A stretch of 64,000 nt of DNA from a virus. The translations under genes were made by a program, and so were the position numbers. The stretch lies in the IMG/VR virus record IMGVR_UViG_3300050821_007836, positions 1 through 64,000 of that record, one strand, 5' to 3'. Below are positions 53,673 to 62,364 of this stretch, one piece after another. The notes below the pieces were generated by a model. That model saw only the letters and a list, made by a program, of their open reading frames with translations. It was not told where the DNA came from and did no database searches. The first letter of the stretch is position 1; each line of letters opens with the position of its first letter.

Positions 53673-56600
53673 TTAGGTGATGAGCTTGGTAATGGTCGGG
53701 GAGATGATGTTGTCGTACTCGGCCGGAGTCACCACGAAGAAGGAGGCCGAATCCCCGAAGGTGCCCGAGACATCCTCGATCGCGGGCCGGTGGAACAGAC
53801 CACTCACCCATGTCCCGGCATCTGTTACCGGGCCGAAGAACTCGAATGCACTGGGCTCCGCAGTGACGATACGAGTAGCCGTATCCACCAATGTGGTGGA
53901 GAGATCATCCGTCGTAGTACGGTTGTAGAAGTTCGAGAAGACGTTGATGATAGGCACGCCGTCAGGGAACAGATTCGGATACTGCTTGAAGGCTAGATAC
54001 CACCATCGTGGCACTGGGTTGTTCCACTGCGTGAACATCGGATCGTTATAGACATCAGGAGTGGTGTCGAAAGTGGAGAGATTCGGCCCTCGCATAAAAG
54101 GTTGGGTATCCACGTTCAACTGACCCTCGTAGATGGGCCGGATCTGCAGCGAGGAGATGTGCATGGACTCCCGGTAGCAGGTGGTCCGCCATACCAGTTG
54201 CTGAGAGGCGACCGGAAAGCGCAGCACCCCGTTGGGGTTGTTGCGGCTGTCGATGGCCTGCCAGAAGGTGGTGCCGCCGTCCACCGAGAACTCCCACACG
54301 ATGGACTCATCGAAGACCGACAAGGTGTCGATGGAGATGGCGTCGTTGGACTTGCCCTGCTGGACCAGTTGCACGTACAACGAGTCGGCCACGTTCACCC
54401 CTGGTACCGAGCCGATGTCGTAAGGGGCGGTGAACTCGGTGACTGCTCCGGCTGAGCCGGAGGTCTCGGCCTGCCACACCAGTCGCCCGGTGGCCACGTC
54501 CACCAGTTGCACCCACAACGGATTGGTCAACGGGGTGATGGGGGTGTAGCGCACCGCCACCCAGGCCCGGCCCCGAGCCGACAGCAACAGCGGCGCGGAG
54601 CAGATGCCGCCGAAGGGGATGTTGGCCGTGGCCGCATGTGATTGGGCCAGGTTCTCGGTCTTGAGCGGGGGCTCGATGGGTGGGTTCATCATGCCGTGGA
54701 CCGCGCCGGTCACGTTCTGGGCCGGAGGCGGAGGATTCGACTGGCGGGAGAAGACGATGGCGTTGGACCCGGCCAGGTAGGTGACCTGGATGGGGGCCAC
54801 GTCGCCTACCACATGCCAGGTGCCGGTGTCATTCCAGGTGGTCGAGGCCAGGGCGGTGTTCCGCATGTCGTCGTCGTAGACCACCTGAACGGCATCGGAC
54901 TGGCTGGTGGCGAACTGCAGGCTGGTCACGTCATGGGTGGAGATGAAGCTCACCGACTGAGCGGTGCAGGGCAGCAAACCGCTATCGGCCGGGTTGGTGG
55001 GGGTGGCCAGGTCGCCGGGGTTCTGGTTGAAGGTGTTGGACTCGATGAATACCTCATCCAGGAAGGCCTCGTAGTACACCGGGGCGTCGTTCTGGGCCAA
55101 GGGGGAGGTGCGGACGGCCTGGATGGTCTTGAACCCGCAGAAGAAGGCCAGCTTCGAGGTGAAGGGCACGTCGGAGGTCTGGTAGTTATGAAAGCCCGGA
55201 GTTGCGAAACGCGGCGCTTGCATGCCCTGGTGGAAGTTGGTGAAGTTGTACAGCCAGGAGGCCGCCCCGATCTGCTGGGCCGTGCCGGGGTCCTTGGAGA
55301 TCATGACCTGAGTGGGGCTCATCAGCAGGTTGGAGGCCCCGGTGGGCGTCGGGGTGCCGATGGTCCCGGTGTAGGGGTAGGTGTTCTCACCCTGGCCCAG
55401 GGCGATCAAGGTGGGCAGACCCACGTCCATCGGCCCCTCGTAGCCGGGGGTGGCCGTGCCCGGCATCGAGGCGTTCATGACCGTGGCCGGGAAGGTCTTG
55501 ACCGTGCTCTGCACCGGCAGGAAGCCCTCGTAGGGCTCGGGGGCCAGGTTGGTTAGCTCGATCTTCCAGAACTTGGCCAAGGTGGGTGGTAAGGAGATAT
55601 ACCCGGTGGTGAGCAGGTAGTCCCCGGCGATGGGGGTCCAGAACAAGTCCGGGTAGAAGGTGGGGGCTCCGCCGACCATTCCCGAGGGATTGGCCTCGGA
55701 GATGAAGGTGTCATCAAAGCGGAGATAGGCGTTACGGGTGAACCCTTGGTCCTGTGAGTTGAATGACCCTTTCACCGAGTATGACTCCGGATCGGTCAGG
55801 TAACTGGCGATGGTGGCACTGGTCAAGGTCTCACCTTTGAGGACCAGATTCTGCAGCAACATCCCCGAGGTGGCCGGTATGGAGTTGTCGTTATAGCCAC
55901 CGACGCGCACATTGGGATAACTGGTGACGATCATCCCGGCCGGTTGGAGACCAGTGACGGTGACCGGCACGTTGAGTTCGGGATCACCAGCAGCATTGAT
56001 CTGATAAGAGAAGCTCCAGGTATTGGTGGCATGCGTGAAGCCCACTACCAGATAGATGAGGCTGTTCAAGGGAATGGGAACCACGGTCCTGAGTGACGAT
56101 CCAATAATCGAAAAGGCATCCCAATCGAAAGTGTCACCTACGGACTGGTTGAGCATGTTGGGGAAAAGCTGTACAAAGGCGGCCCCGGTGGGCGCAGTAG
56201 CCGTCACGTTTACCTGCGTCCAGATGGAGGGCGTAATAGAAACGGCCGGACCACTCACCTGACTCATATAGGTATGGTTACGGTCGTACCAGGCATAACC
56301 CAAGATGGCATAATCAGCGGCATTCGAGCCGGTGACCCATCCAGTCGCGGCGTAAGAGACACCGGGGGTGACCGGAAGGAACACGTTATTGGTGAAATAA
56401 GGCTCACCAACCGCCGTGGTGGTGGCTCGCAAAGAATGCGTACCGGTGACGGCATGGGCGGTGGTGTTGCTCAAGGTGCAGGCGTAGGCCCCACCCCAGT
56501 CGCCTATGGTGCCGTCCTCGAAACCAGCGTCCACCGTCGATAGCAACGTGGTGGGGTTGATGTAGAAGGCTCCGGCGGCATAGCCGATCTTGACGCCGCG

Positions 56601-58898
56601 CACATCGATGAACGGCAGAGATCCATGGGTTGGGGCCATGGCGGCGAAGAAGCTGAGCCCCACCCACCAGTCCTGGGTGGGATCGAACTGCAGCCCGGTA
56701 TTGGACACGTCAATGTCCCCGGTGGTGCCCCCGGCGTTGGGGAACTGCACTCCGTTGGCAGCCGGAACAATGTTGCCGTTGATGATCGAGGCCGGGTAGA
56801 TCAGCGGGATGTCCCGAGCGGTGTGAGTGTTGGCCGGGCTGGGCGTGGAGTTCGACCAGTACAGGGTGGCGTGAACGCCCAGGTGGGTGGGATCGATCAA
56901 AAACCGGTCCACCACCTGGGCGGTCCCGGCCGGGGTCCGCACGTCCATGTAGAAGCTGACCACCGAGGAGGCCAGAGGCTGCGGCGAGCAGCGCCACTGC
57001 ACCGGCTGGGCCGTCCCCATGACCCCCAGCAGGCCTGAGGCTCCCTCCCGGTACATCGAGTACTGCACCGGGCTGCCCATGATGTCGGTGGCCGCGTCGA
57101 TGACCCCACCGTTGGGCAGGTACGGGATCGGCAGGTCGGCGGTGCCCTCGACGGAGTAGCCGATCTTCAGTCGTCGCACTGCCAGGGAGTAGGCCGCCGC
57201 CACCTGGATGGTGGCGAAGCCGCCTGACGGTCCGGGCTGGGTGGTGATCCGGTTGTAAGCCGGGGCCTTGCCGGTGCGCCTGGTCAAGACCACCCGGACC
57301 CGCTGGGTGTTGGTGGGCAGGATCCGAGTGGAGAGCGAGTACCAGTGATCCTCACCGTAATGCTGAGGGTGAATCTTGGTCAGGAGATAGTCGTCGTTGT
57401 TGACCAGCACTCCCGGCACTGAATCCACGATGTCATGCTGCAGCATCGAGTACCAAGTACCAGCCGCATCATCGTAGTACTCCACTGAGATATGAGACGG
57501 AAAATGAGCCACATCCAGCGACACCGCATTGACCGTATGCTCTGATCCGAAGCGCACTTCAAGAATGTCACGCGACGGATCGGTTTGAGCCCGATTATCG
57601 GTACACCAGAAGCTGGTCGAATCCGATGACAACTGGAAGTTGTTGTTGGTGGTGTTCTGTTGGCTGATGGTCTGCAACAGGGTGTCCATGTCCACCCCGT
57701 CGAAGGTGATGTCCGACAACGAGGCTGAGGCATTGTTGGCCAGGGAGCCCCGCCCGCTGAGCGGGTTGATGGCCATGACCCCGTCCTGGGCGTAGCGCCC
57801 GAGCAGGGCCATCCACCAGGGCAGCGGGGCGTTGGTGGGCAGGAAGTCGGTGTAGGTCCCGTCTGACCAGAAGATGCGCTGGGTGTCGGTGGAGGACAGC
57901 ACGTTCTGCATGGGGTCCTGCAGGTAGCTGATGGCCCCCACGATGTCCTTGTTGTAGAACCACTGCTCGCCCTGGTAGCTGTTGAACGGCGGCACCGCCG
58001 GGCTGATGGTGGTGCCGGGCTGGGCCTGGCCGTAAGGGACGGTGGCCCCCGTGGTGGTGACGGTGACCGCCGGACGGATCTCCCAGTAGACCGAGTCGGC
58101 CCACACCGCGATGGCCTTCACCGGCTGGTACACGTCCGGTCCCTGGGCCGCGATGGTGGCCACCGCGTCGGCGGGCTTGAGTTGTTCGATGACCTGCAGC
58201 ACGTCGTTGGCCTCGACCTGAGTGATGGGCCGGTGCGGGGCGATGACGAACTGCTTGCGCTGCAAGGAGTTGGGGACGGTGCCGGTGACCCCCTCAAGCT
58301 GGGCGTAGGTGAACTGCTGCAACCCGGCATAGGTGTAGGCCTGCAACCCGCCGTAGGTCAAGGCCAACTGATCGGCGTAAATGTAGCTCTCGTAGATGTC
58401 GCAGGTGACCGACAGGATGGCCTCGGCCACCAGCTTCATGCCCACCGGGGACGGCCCGTACTCCAGGGCTCGGCCGAACTGGAACAGCCGGTTGCGATAG
58501 CTGGCATCGGCGGTGGCCGCGCTGGTCCAATCGTCGGGCGAGGCGGTGTCGCTGTAGGGGTCCATGGACAGGGCCTCGGCCGGAGCACGCTGCATGCCGA
58601 AGAGCGCCCCGTAGAAGCTGTCCAGGTCATAAAAGTACGACGAGGACATGATCTGGCCCAGGCGAGAGAGCACCAGCCGCTTGCGTAGTTGCCCGGCTCC
58701 GGCGTCACCCAGGAGCACCCGCAGGAAGCGGACCAGATTGGAGTGCGGGGTGAGGGTGTAGATCTCGCTCGGAAAGTGCCGGAAGCGCTGGTCGGTCTGG
58801 ACCGGCACCAGGAGGCCCTGGGTGACCGTGTCCAGGCTGGCAGGCCCTGGAGTGCCCGGAACTAGCTGCAGAGCCCCAGGGGGCGTCAGATCGCTCAT
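53673..58898 (-). CDS. Large tail protein with carbohydrate-binding-like domain
   Basis: The product has 1741 residues. The N-terminal region (about 1-250) has the helical, Tyr/Gln-rich look of tail protein I / baseplate-attached proteins. Later parts are beta-rich modules with many short strands, and a segment beginning GFEDGTIGDW and ending QSVGDTFDWDAFS resembles CBM4/9-type sugar-binding domains. The rest has repeated strand-rich domains of the adhesin type. It probably forms the host-binding tail fibre or baseplate arm recognising cell-wall glycan. It overlaps the baseplate J gene at its start. Confidence 0.7.
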   Translation of the reverse strand: MSDLTPPGALQLVPGTPGPASLDTVTQGLLVPVQTDQRFRHFPSEIYTLTPHSNLVRFLRVLLGDAGAGQLRKRLVLSRLGQIMSSSYFYDLDSFYGALFGMQRAPAEALSMDPYSDTASPDDWTSAATADASYRNRLFQFGRALEYGPSPVGMKLVAEAILSVTCDIYESYIYADQLALTYGGLQAYTYAGLQQFTYAQLEGVTGTVPNSLQRKQFVIAPHRPITQVEANDVLQVIEQLKPADAVATIAAQGPDVYQPVKAIAVWADSVYWEIRPAVTVTTTGATVPYGQAQPGTTISPAVPPFNSYQGEQWFYNKDIVGAISYLQDPMQNVLSSTDTQRIFWSDGTYTDFLPTNAPLPWWMALLGRYAQDGVMAINPLSGRGSLANNASASLSDITFDGVDMDTLLQTISQQNTTNNNFQLSSDSTSFWCTDNRAQTDPSRDILEVRFGSEHTVNAVSLDVAHFPSHISVEYYDDAAGTWYSMLQHDIVDSVPGVLVNNDDYLLTKIHPQHYGEDHWYSLSTRILPTNTQRVRVVLTRRTGKAPAYNRITTQPGPSGGFATIQVAAAYSLAVRRLKIGYSVEGTADLPIPYLPNGGVIDAATDIMGSPVQYSMYREGASGLLGVMGTAQPVQWRCSPQPLASSVVSFYMDVRTPAGTAQVVDRFLIDPTHLGVHATLYWSNSTPSPANTHTARDIPLIYPASIINGNIVPAANGVQFPNAGGTTGDIDVSNTGLQFDPTQDWWVGLSFFAAMAPTHGSLPFIDVRGVKIGYAAGAFYINPTTLLSTVDAGFEDGTIGDWGGAYACTLSNTTAHAVTGTHSLRATTTAVGEPYFTNNVFLPVTPGVSYAATGWVTGSNAADYAILGYAWYDRNHTYMSQVSGPAVSITPSIWTQVNVTATAPTGAAFVQLFPNMLNQSVGDTFDWDAFSIIGSSLRTVVPIPLNSLIYLVVGFTHATNTWSFSYQINAAGDPELNVPVTVTGLQPAGMIVTSYPNVRVGGYNDNSIPATSGMLLQNLVLKGETLTSATIASYLTDPESYSVKGSFNSQDQGFTRNAYLRFDDTFISEANPSGMVGGAPTFYPDLFWTPIAGDYLLTTGYISLPPTLAKFWKIELTNLAPEPYEGFLPVQSTVKTFPATVMNASMPGTATPGYEGPMDVGLPTLIALGQGENTYPYTGTIGTPTPTGASNLLMSPTQVMISKDPGTAQQIGAASWLYNFTNFHQGMQAPRFATPGFHNYQTSDVPFTSKLAFFCGFKTIQAVRTSPLAQNDAPVYYEAFLDEVFIESNTFNQNPGDLATPTNPADSGLLPCTAQSVSFISTHDVTSLQFATSQSDAVQVVYDDDMRNTALASTTWNDTGTWHVVGDVAPIQVTYLAGSNAIVFSRQSNPPPPAQNVTGAVHGMMNPPIEPPLKTENLAQSHAATANIPFGGICSAPLLLSARGRAWVAVRYTPITPLTNPLWVQLVDVATGRLVWQAETSGSAGAVTEFTAPYDIGSVPGVNVADSLYVQLVQQGKSNDAISIDTLSVFDESIVWEFSVDGGTTFWQAIDSRNNPNGVLRFPVASQQLVWRTTCYRESMHISSLQIRPIYEGQLNVDTQPFMRGPNLSTFDTTPDVYNDPMFTQWNNPVPRWWYLAFKQYPNLFPDGVPIINVFSNFYNRTTTDDLSTTLVDTATRIVTAEPSAFEFFGPVTDAGTWVSGLFHRPAIEDVSGTFGDSASFFVVTPAEYDNIISPTITKLIT

Positions 58899-61123
58899 CA
58901 GGCCCCCGTCATGTAAGTGTTGAAGGCCCTCACGTAGAGGTTGGCGTTGTTGAAGACCGGCACCGTGTCATCGGGGAAGTACACGTCGGTAGCCCGGCCC
59001 CCGTAGGAGAAGGTCTGGATCAGCCCAGCCGCCGAGTTAATCTGCTGGATGGCCCAGTTGGTCGAGCCCGCCGCGGTGGCGTCGGCTTGGGTGGCGAAGC
59101 GCACCGCCAGGATCCCGGCCACCTGGCCTACCGCGGTGAGAAGCTCAGAGGTGGACAAGATGCCGTCGAAGCCCACCCCGGAGAAGGCCGTCTGCATGGC
59201 GCTCTGGACATCCCCGAGCACCGAGGAGGCGGTGTAGCCCGAGGCCAGGACCACCACGAAGGTGGTGTTGAGGAACATCTGCTTGGACTGGTGGACCCAC
59301 ACGTCGGTGGTCACCAGCCGCCAACGCTGGATGGCGGTCTCGATCTCGCGGGGCACGGCGTTGTAGCTGTAAGTGACCGGTAGCTGAGCGTTAGCCGGGG
59401 GCAGGGGATTGCCGCCGTTGGCCACCGAGCGCCACTCGATGCCCGAGTTGGAGTGTGGACTGCCGCCGATCGAGGTGATGTTGTTGACCAGGAAGTAGTC
59501 GATCCCGTAGTAGTAGGTGATGGCTCCCACGTCGGTGCCGGTCCCGGCGTCAGCGGCGTAGATGACCGAGCCCACCGTGTTGGTCGAGCCCGACACCGCC
59601 ACCCCACCCAGGGCCGAGACGGTGATGGTGGACGGCAGCCCCACCACGGGCTGGAAGGTCAGGGGCAGGAAGTAGTTGCCGGGCGTGGGCCGGGTCAGGT
59701 CCGGATGGGCGTAGCTGGTGTAGTTGAGCGGATCCCCGGCGTTGGAGTTGAACACCTGGCCGGTGGACCAGATGACGGTGTCGGTGGCGCTCTGGTCGTC
59801 GGCCCCCTGGACGTAGATGTCGATCTTGTTGGTGACCCCGTTGACCGGATCGTTGCGGCTGGCCATCGGCACGTACTGGAACTGGAAGTCGTAGACCCCG
59901 TCCGGGCAGTTGACGGCGTCGATGGAGGTGATGGTGGGCGAGTACCCGGCCGTGTTGGTGGTGGGGTAGGCCTGGGTACCGGTGGCCCCGGTGGTGTCGG
60001 TCCAGGTGGTGATCGAGGCAGCCACGATGGCCAGGAGGGTCTCGGTGTTGGTGGTGTTCGATCCGTAGACATAGATCCACTGGGCCTGGATGGGCACCGG
60101 GGTGGGGAAGGTCAACCGGACGCTGGAAGCGGCCGTGGTGGTGGCCGCGGCAGCTACTTCGGCCCCGGCCGGGGTGGTGCCAGCCGCGGTGGCATAAGCA
60201 ATGCGATAGAAACGGGTCCGACCGCTGGGAATGGTCCCGCCTGTGGTCAGAGTGGCCGCGGTCAAGGCGGTCTGAGGGGCCGTCCCCGGAGCCGCTAATG
60301 CATAGGTGTTCGCATTGAAGGTGTAATGGATGTTGGGATTGAGGAGGCTCTGGTCCGCGATACTCGGTCCAAAGACGTAGTTCATGGGGTAGATGTACTT
60401 GGCCGCCTGAATGGTGGACTGACCGGTGCCACCCGTGATCTGAATCTGCTCCAGATGGGTCTTGGCCGCCCCGATGACATTGGCCATAACCGTGGCCGGG
60501 TTCTCCTGGGCTGTGCCCAGGAACATCTGCTCGGTCCCCGCCATGTTGCGAAAGACGGTGTTCTCGAAGCGGTTCCGCAAAGCATCGTCGGACTCGGCGT
60601 CTGCTCCTCCGGTGGTGGCCGTGGTGTTGGCCAGGGTGGAGAATCCTGACAACGGGGTGGAGAACCCGGCGATGGAGTTGGGCGGCACGTTGCCGTTCGA
60701 GCCGCCCACCTGGGCAATGATGGGGATGTCGATGGAGATGGCCCCGATGGGCATGACCCCGGTGATGAGGGTGACGAAGGTGACGGGCGGACTGTCGTAG
60801 GTGGACACCGCCGTCCCGGCCGGTACCGAGGTGGCCTGGGTGGCCGCGGCAGGAGCGGCGAAGGTGACCACTCCCGTGGCCCGGCGCGCCGTCAGGCGGG
60901 TCATGCCGAACAGGTTGACGAAGTCGTCCAGCGACGAGCCTGACAGGCTGGTGATGTCGTAGTTGTAACCGAGGAAGAACTGGTCCACGTAGGCCTCGGC
61001 CACCACCTCGGCCACGGCGTCGAGGATCTTGCGGGTGGGCGTGCCGATGGAGGTGTCCAGGTCGGGGATGGTCACTCCCAGGGCCGAGACCATCTGGCTG
61101 GCGATTTCTGGCTGACTCGGCAT
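58898..61123 (-). CDS. Baseplate J-like protein
   Basis: The product has 741 residues. The N-terminal 250 show the gpJ pattern: TPTRKILDAVAEVVAEAYVDQF, LDDFVNLFGMTRLTARRATG, then the VTFVTLITG...VPPNSIAGFS strand block and DDALRNRFENTVFRNMAGTE. The C-terminal domains are strand-rich. Baseplate J proteins form the wedge of contractile tails, so a myovirus-like particle is supported. The start overlaps the gp25-like gene stop and the stop overlaps the tail protein start (ATGA). Confidence 0.85.
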   Translation of the reverse strand: MPSQPEIASQMVSALGVTIPDLDTSIGTPTRKILDAVAEVVAEAYVDQFFLGYNYDITSLSGSSLDDFVNLFGMTRLTARRATGVVTFAAPAAATQATSVPAGTAVSTYDSPPVTFVTLITGVMPIGAISIDIPIIAQVGGSNGNVPPNSIAGFSTPLSGFSTLANTTATTGGADAESDDALRNRFENTVFRNMAGTEQMFLGTAQENPATVMANVIGAAKTHLEQIQITGGTGQSTIQAAKYIYPMNYVFGPSIADQSLLNPNIHYTFNANTYALAAPGTAPQTALTAATLTTGGTIPSGRTRFYRIAYATAAGTTPAGAEVAAAATTTAASSVRLTFPTPVPIQAQWIYVYGSNTTNTETLLAIVAASITTWTDTTGATGTQAYPTTNTAGYSPTITSIDAVNCPDGVYDFQFQYVPMASRNDPVNGVTNKIDIYVQGADDQSATDTVIWSTGQVFNSNAGDPLNYTSYAHPDLTRPTPGNYFLPLTFQPVVGLPSTITVSALGGVAVSGSTNTVGSVIYAADAGTGTDVGAITYYYGIDYFLVNNITSIGGSPHSNSGIEWRSVANGGNPLPPANAQLPVTYSYNAVPREIETAIQRWRLVTTDVWVHQSKQMFLNTTFVVVLASGYTASSVLGDVQSAMQTAFSGVGFDGILSTSELLTAVGQVAGILAVRFATQADATAAGSTNWAIQQINSAAGLIQTFSYGGRATDVYFPDDTVPVFNNANLYVRAFNTYMTGA

Positions 61124-61554
61124 CAGGCGTTGCTCACGGTGCTCTGGAGGGTCACCTGTTCTCCTGAGATGGTCTGGACCAAGACGTTCACACTGAGATA
61201 GTCCTGGTTTTGGATAACGTCGATACTCTCAACCGAGCCCACCACTTCATTGCTGGAATACTGGCTCTGCAAGCCGAGAGAGGCCTCACTGGCGATGTTG
61301 TCCTGCTGCACCAGGATGTAGTTGTTCACCAACCGGGAGATCTCCGCCTCGATCATCGACTCTTCCACCGCGGTGATGGCGTCACCGATGTAGGTGTAGA
61401 GCATGGATCCCCACCGGGGGTGGAAGCGATCACATCCGAGCGGTTCCAGGCTGGCGATGGTGAGATCCTGATAGACCTTCTGGGAGCCGTTGAGGGCGGC
61501 GAAGCCATTGGCCCCGATCTGAAGGTCTCCGTTCTGGATCAGCAGAGTGAACAT
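61123..61554 (-). CDS. gp25-like baseplate wedge protein
   Basis: The product has 143 residues, close to T4 gp25. The pattern NGFAALNGSQKVYQDLTIASLEPLGCDRFHPRWGSMLY and a long central helix (ITAVEESMIEAEISRLVNNYILVQ) match gp25/lysozyme-like wedge proteins that start tail sheath assembly. It lies just upstream of the baseplate J gene, in the order usual for contractile tails. Confidence 0.75.
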   Translation of the reverse strand: MFTLLIQNGDLQIGANGFAALNGSQKVYQDLTIASLEPLGCDRFHPRWGSMLYTYIGDAITAVEESMIEAEISRLVNNYILVQQDNIASEASLGLQSQYSSNEVVGSVESIDVIQNQDYLSVNVLVQTISGEQVTLQSTVSNA

Positions 61555-61572
61555 TCGAATGCTTTCTCTTAT

Positions 61573-62364
61573 CTAGACATTGAGAGTGAACCCAACTGGC
61601 AACAGCAAAAGCGGGATGAAGCTGAAGGCCAGATCACTGATGGTGCAAGCCTGACCGGAATGTTGCACTTCAAATCGATTCGATCCAGGGTTGACTACGG
61701 CCCATACCACCTGATTGATACTGGAGCCGATAGGTGATTTGGCCAACACATGAAGACGATCCTCGGTGCGACTACCCGCCGGAATGTTAGTGCCACCGCT
61801 CACGTTCATAGCTAGAGCCACTTCGGTATTGTTGGAGGTGGTGTTGATGTAAACGGTGATCACAAACAAGCACAGCCAGTTGCCTGCTGTCACAACAACA
61901 TTGCTGACCATGGGCGTTGGAAGCGGAGCGTAGGTGGTGATATTGGCCGTCGCCGCCAGGTTCTGAGCGACGGTATTCACGTTCTTGAACGGAACCGGCG
62001 GCGCAGCCGGACCCTGATAGTCGATCAGCCCCAGGTCCTCCAGGCCCTCGGCCAGGGAGTAGAAGGAGTACACGATCGGGGTGTCGGGGACCTGGCGCGA
62101 CAGGAAGGTCCAGGAGCCGAGCGCCTGGTTGATGATCCAGGTCTCACCCACCTGCGGGATGGCCCCCGAGCCGACGACCATGGACATCCCGATCTGACGC
62201 AAGTGGCCGAAGGTGTCCACGGTATTGGCCATGCCCTTCGGATCATTGTTGGGCTGCCCCACCTTGGTCATGTCGATGCCGGTGACGATGACCCGGTAGA
62301 CCCCTAGCTGGCCCGAGCGGTTGGCCACCGCGGCCTGAGGGTTGCGCTCCTGGATCGGGCTCAT
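61573..62364 (-). CDS. Baseplate/tail-associated hypothetical protein
   Basis: ATG 62364 overlaps the NlpC/P60 gene's stop (ATGA) and gives 263 residues; the first 47 codons of the longer frame have low-complexity Arg/His/Gly composition and are excluded. The product is beta-rich with an Asn/Thr/Val-rich middle and ends in a hydrophobic tail (SFIPLLLLPVGFTLNV). It probably sits in the baseplate between hub and wedge. Confidence 0.65.
   Translation of the reverse strand: MSPIQERNPQAAVANRSGQLGVYRVIVTGIDMTKVGQPNNDPKGMANTVDTFGHLRQIGMSMVVGSGAIPQVGETWIINQALGSWTFLSRQVPDTPIVYSFYSLAEGLEDLGLIDYQGPAAPPVPFKNVNTVAQNLAATANITTYAPLPTPMVSNVVVTAGNWLCLFVITVYINTTSNNTEVALAMNVSGGTNIPAGSRTEDRLHVLAKSPIGSSINQVVWAVVNPGSNRFEVQHSGQACTISDLAFSFIPLLLLPVGFTLNV

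Noticed and set aside
54642-55556. 304-aa + strand open frame opposite the tail protein
   Set aside because: Antisense shadow in a high-GC gene; Gly/Val/Asp-rich repeats and no motif.
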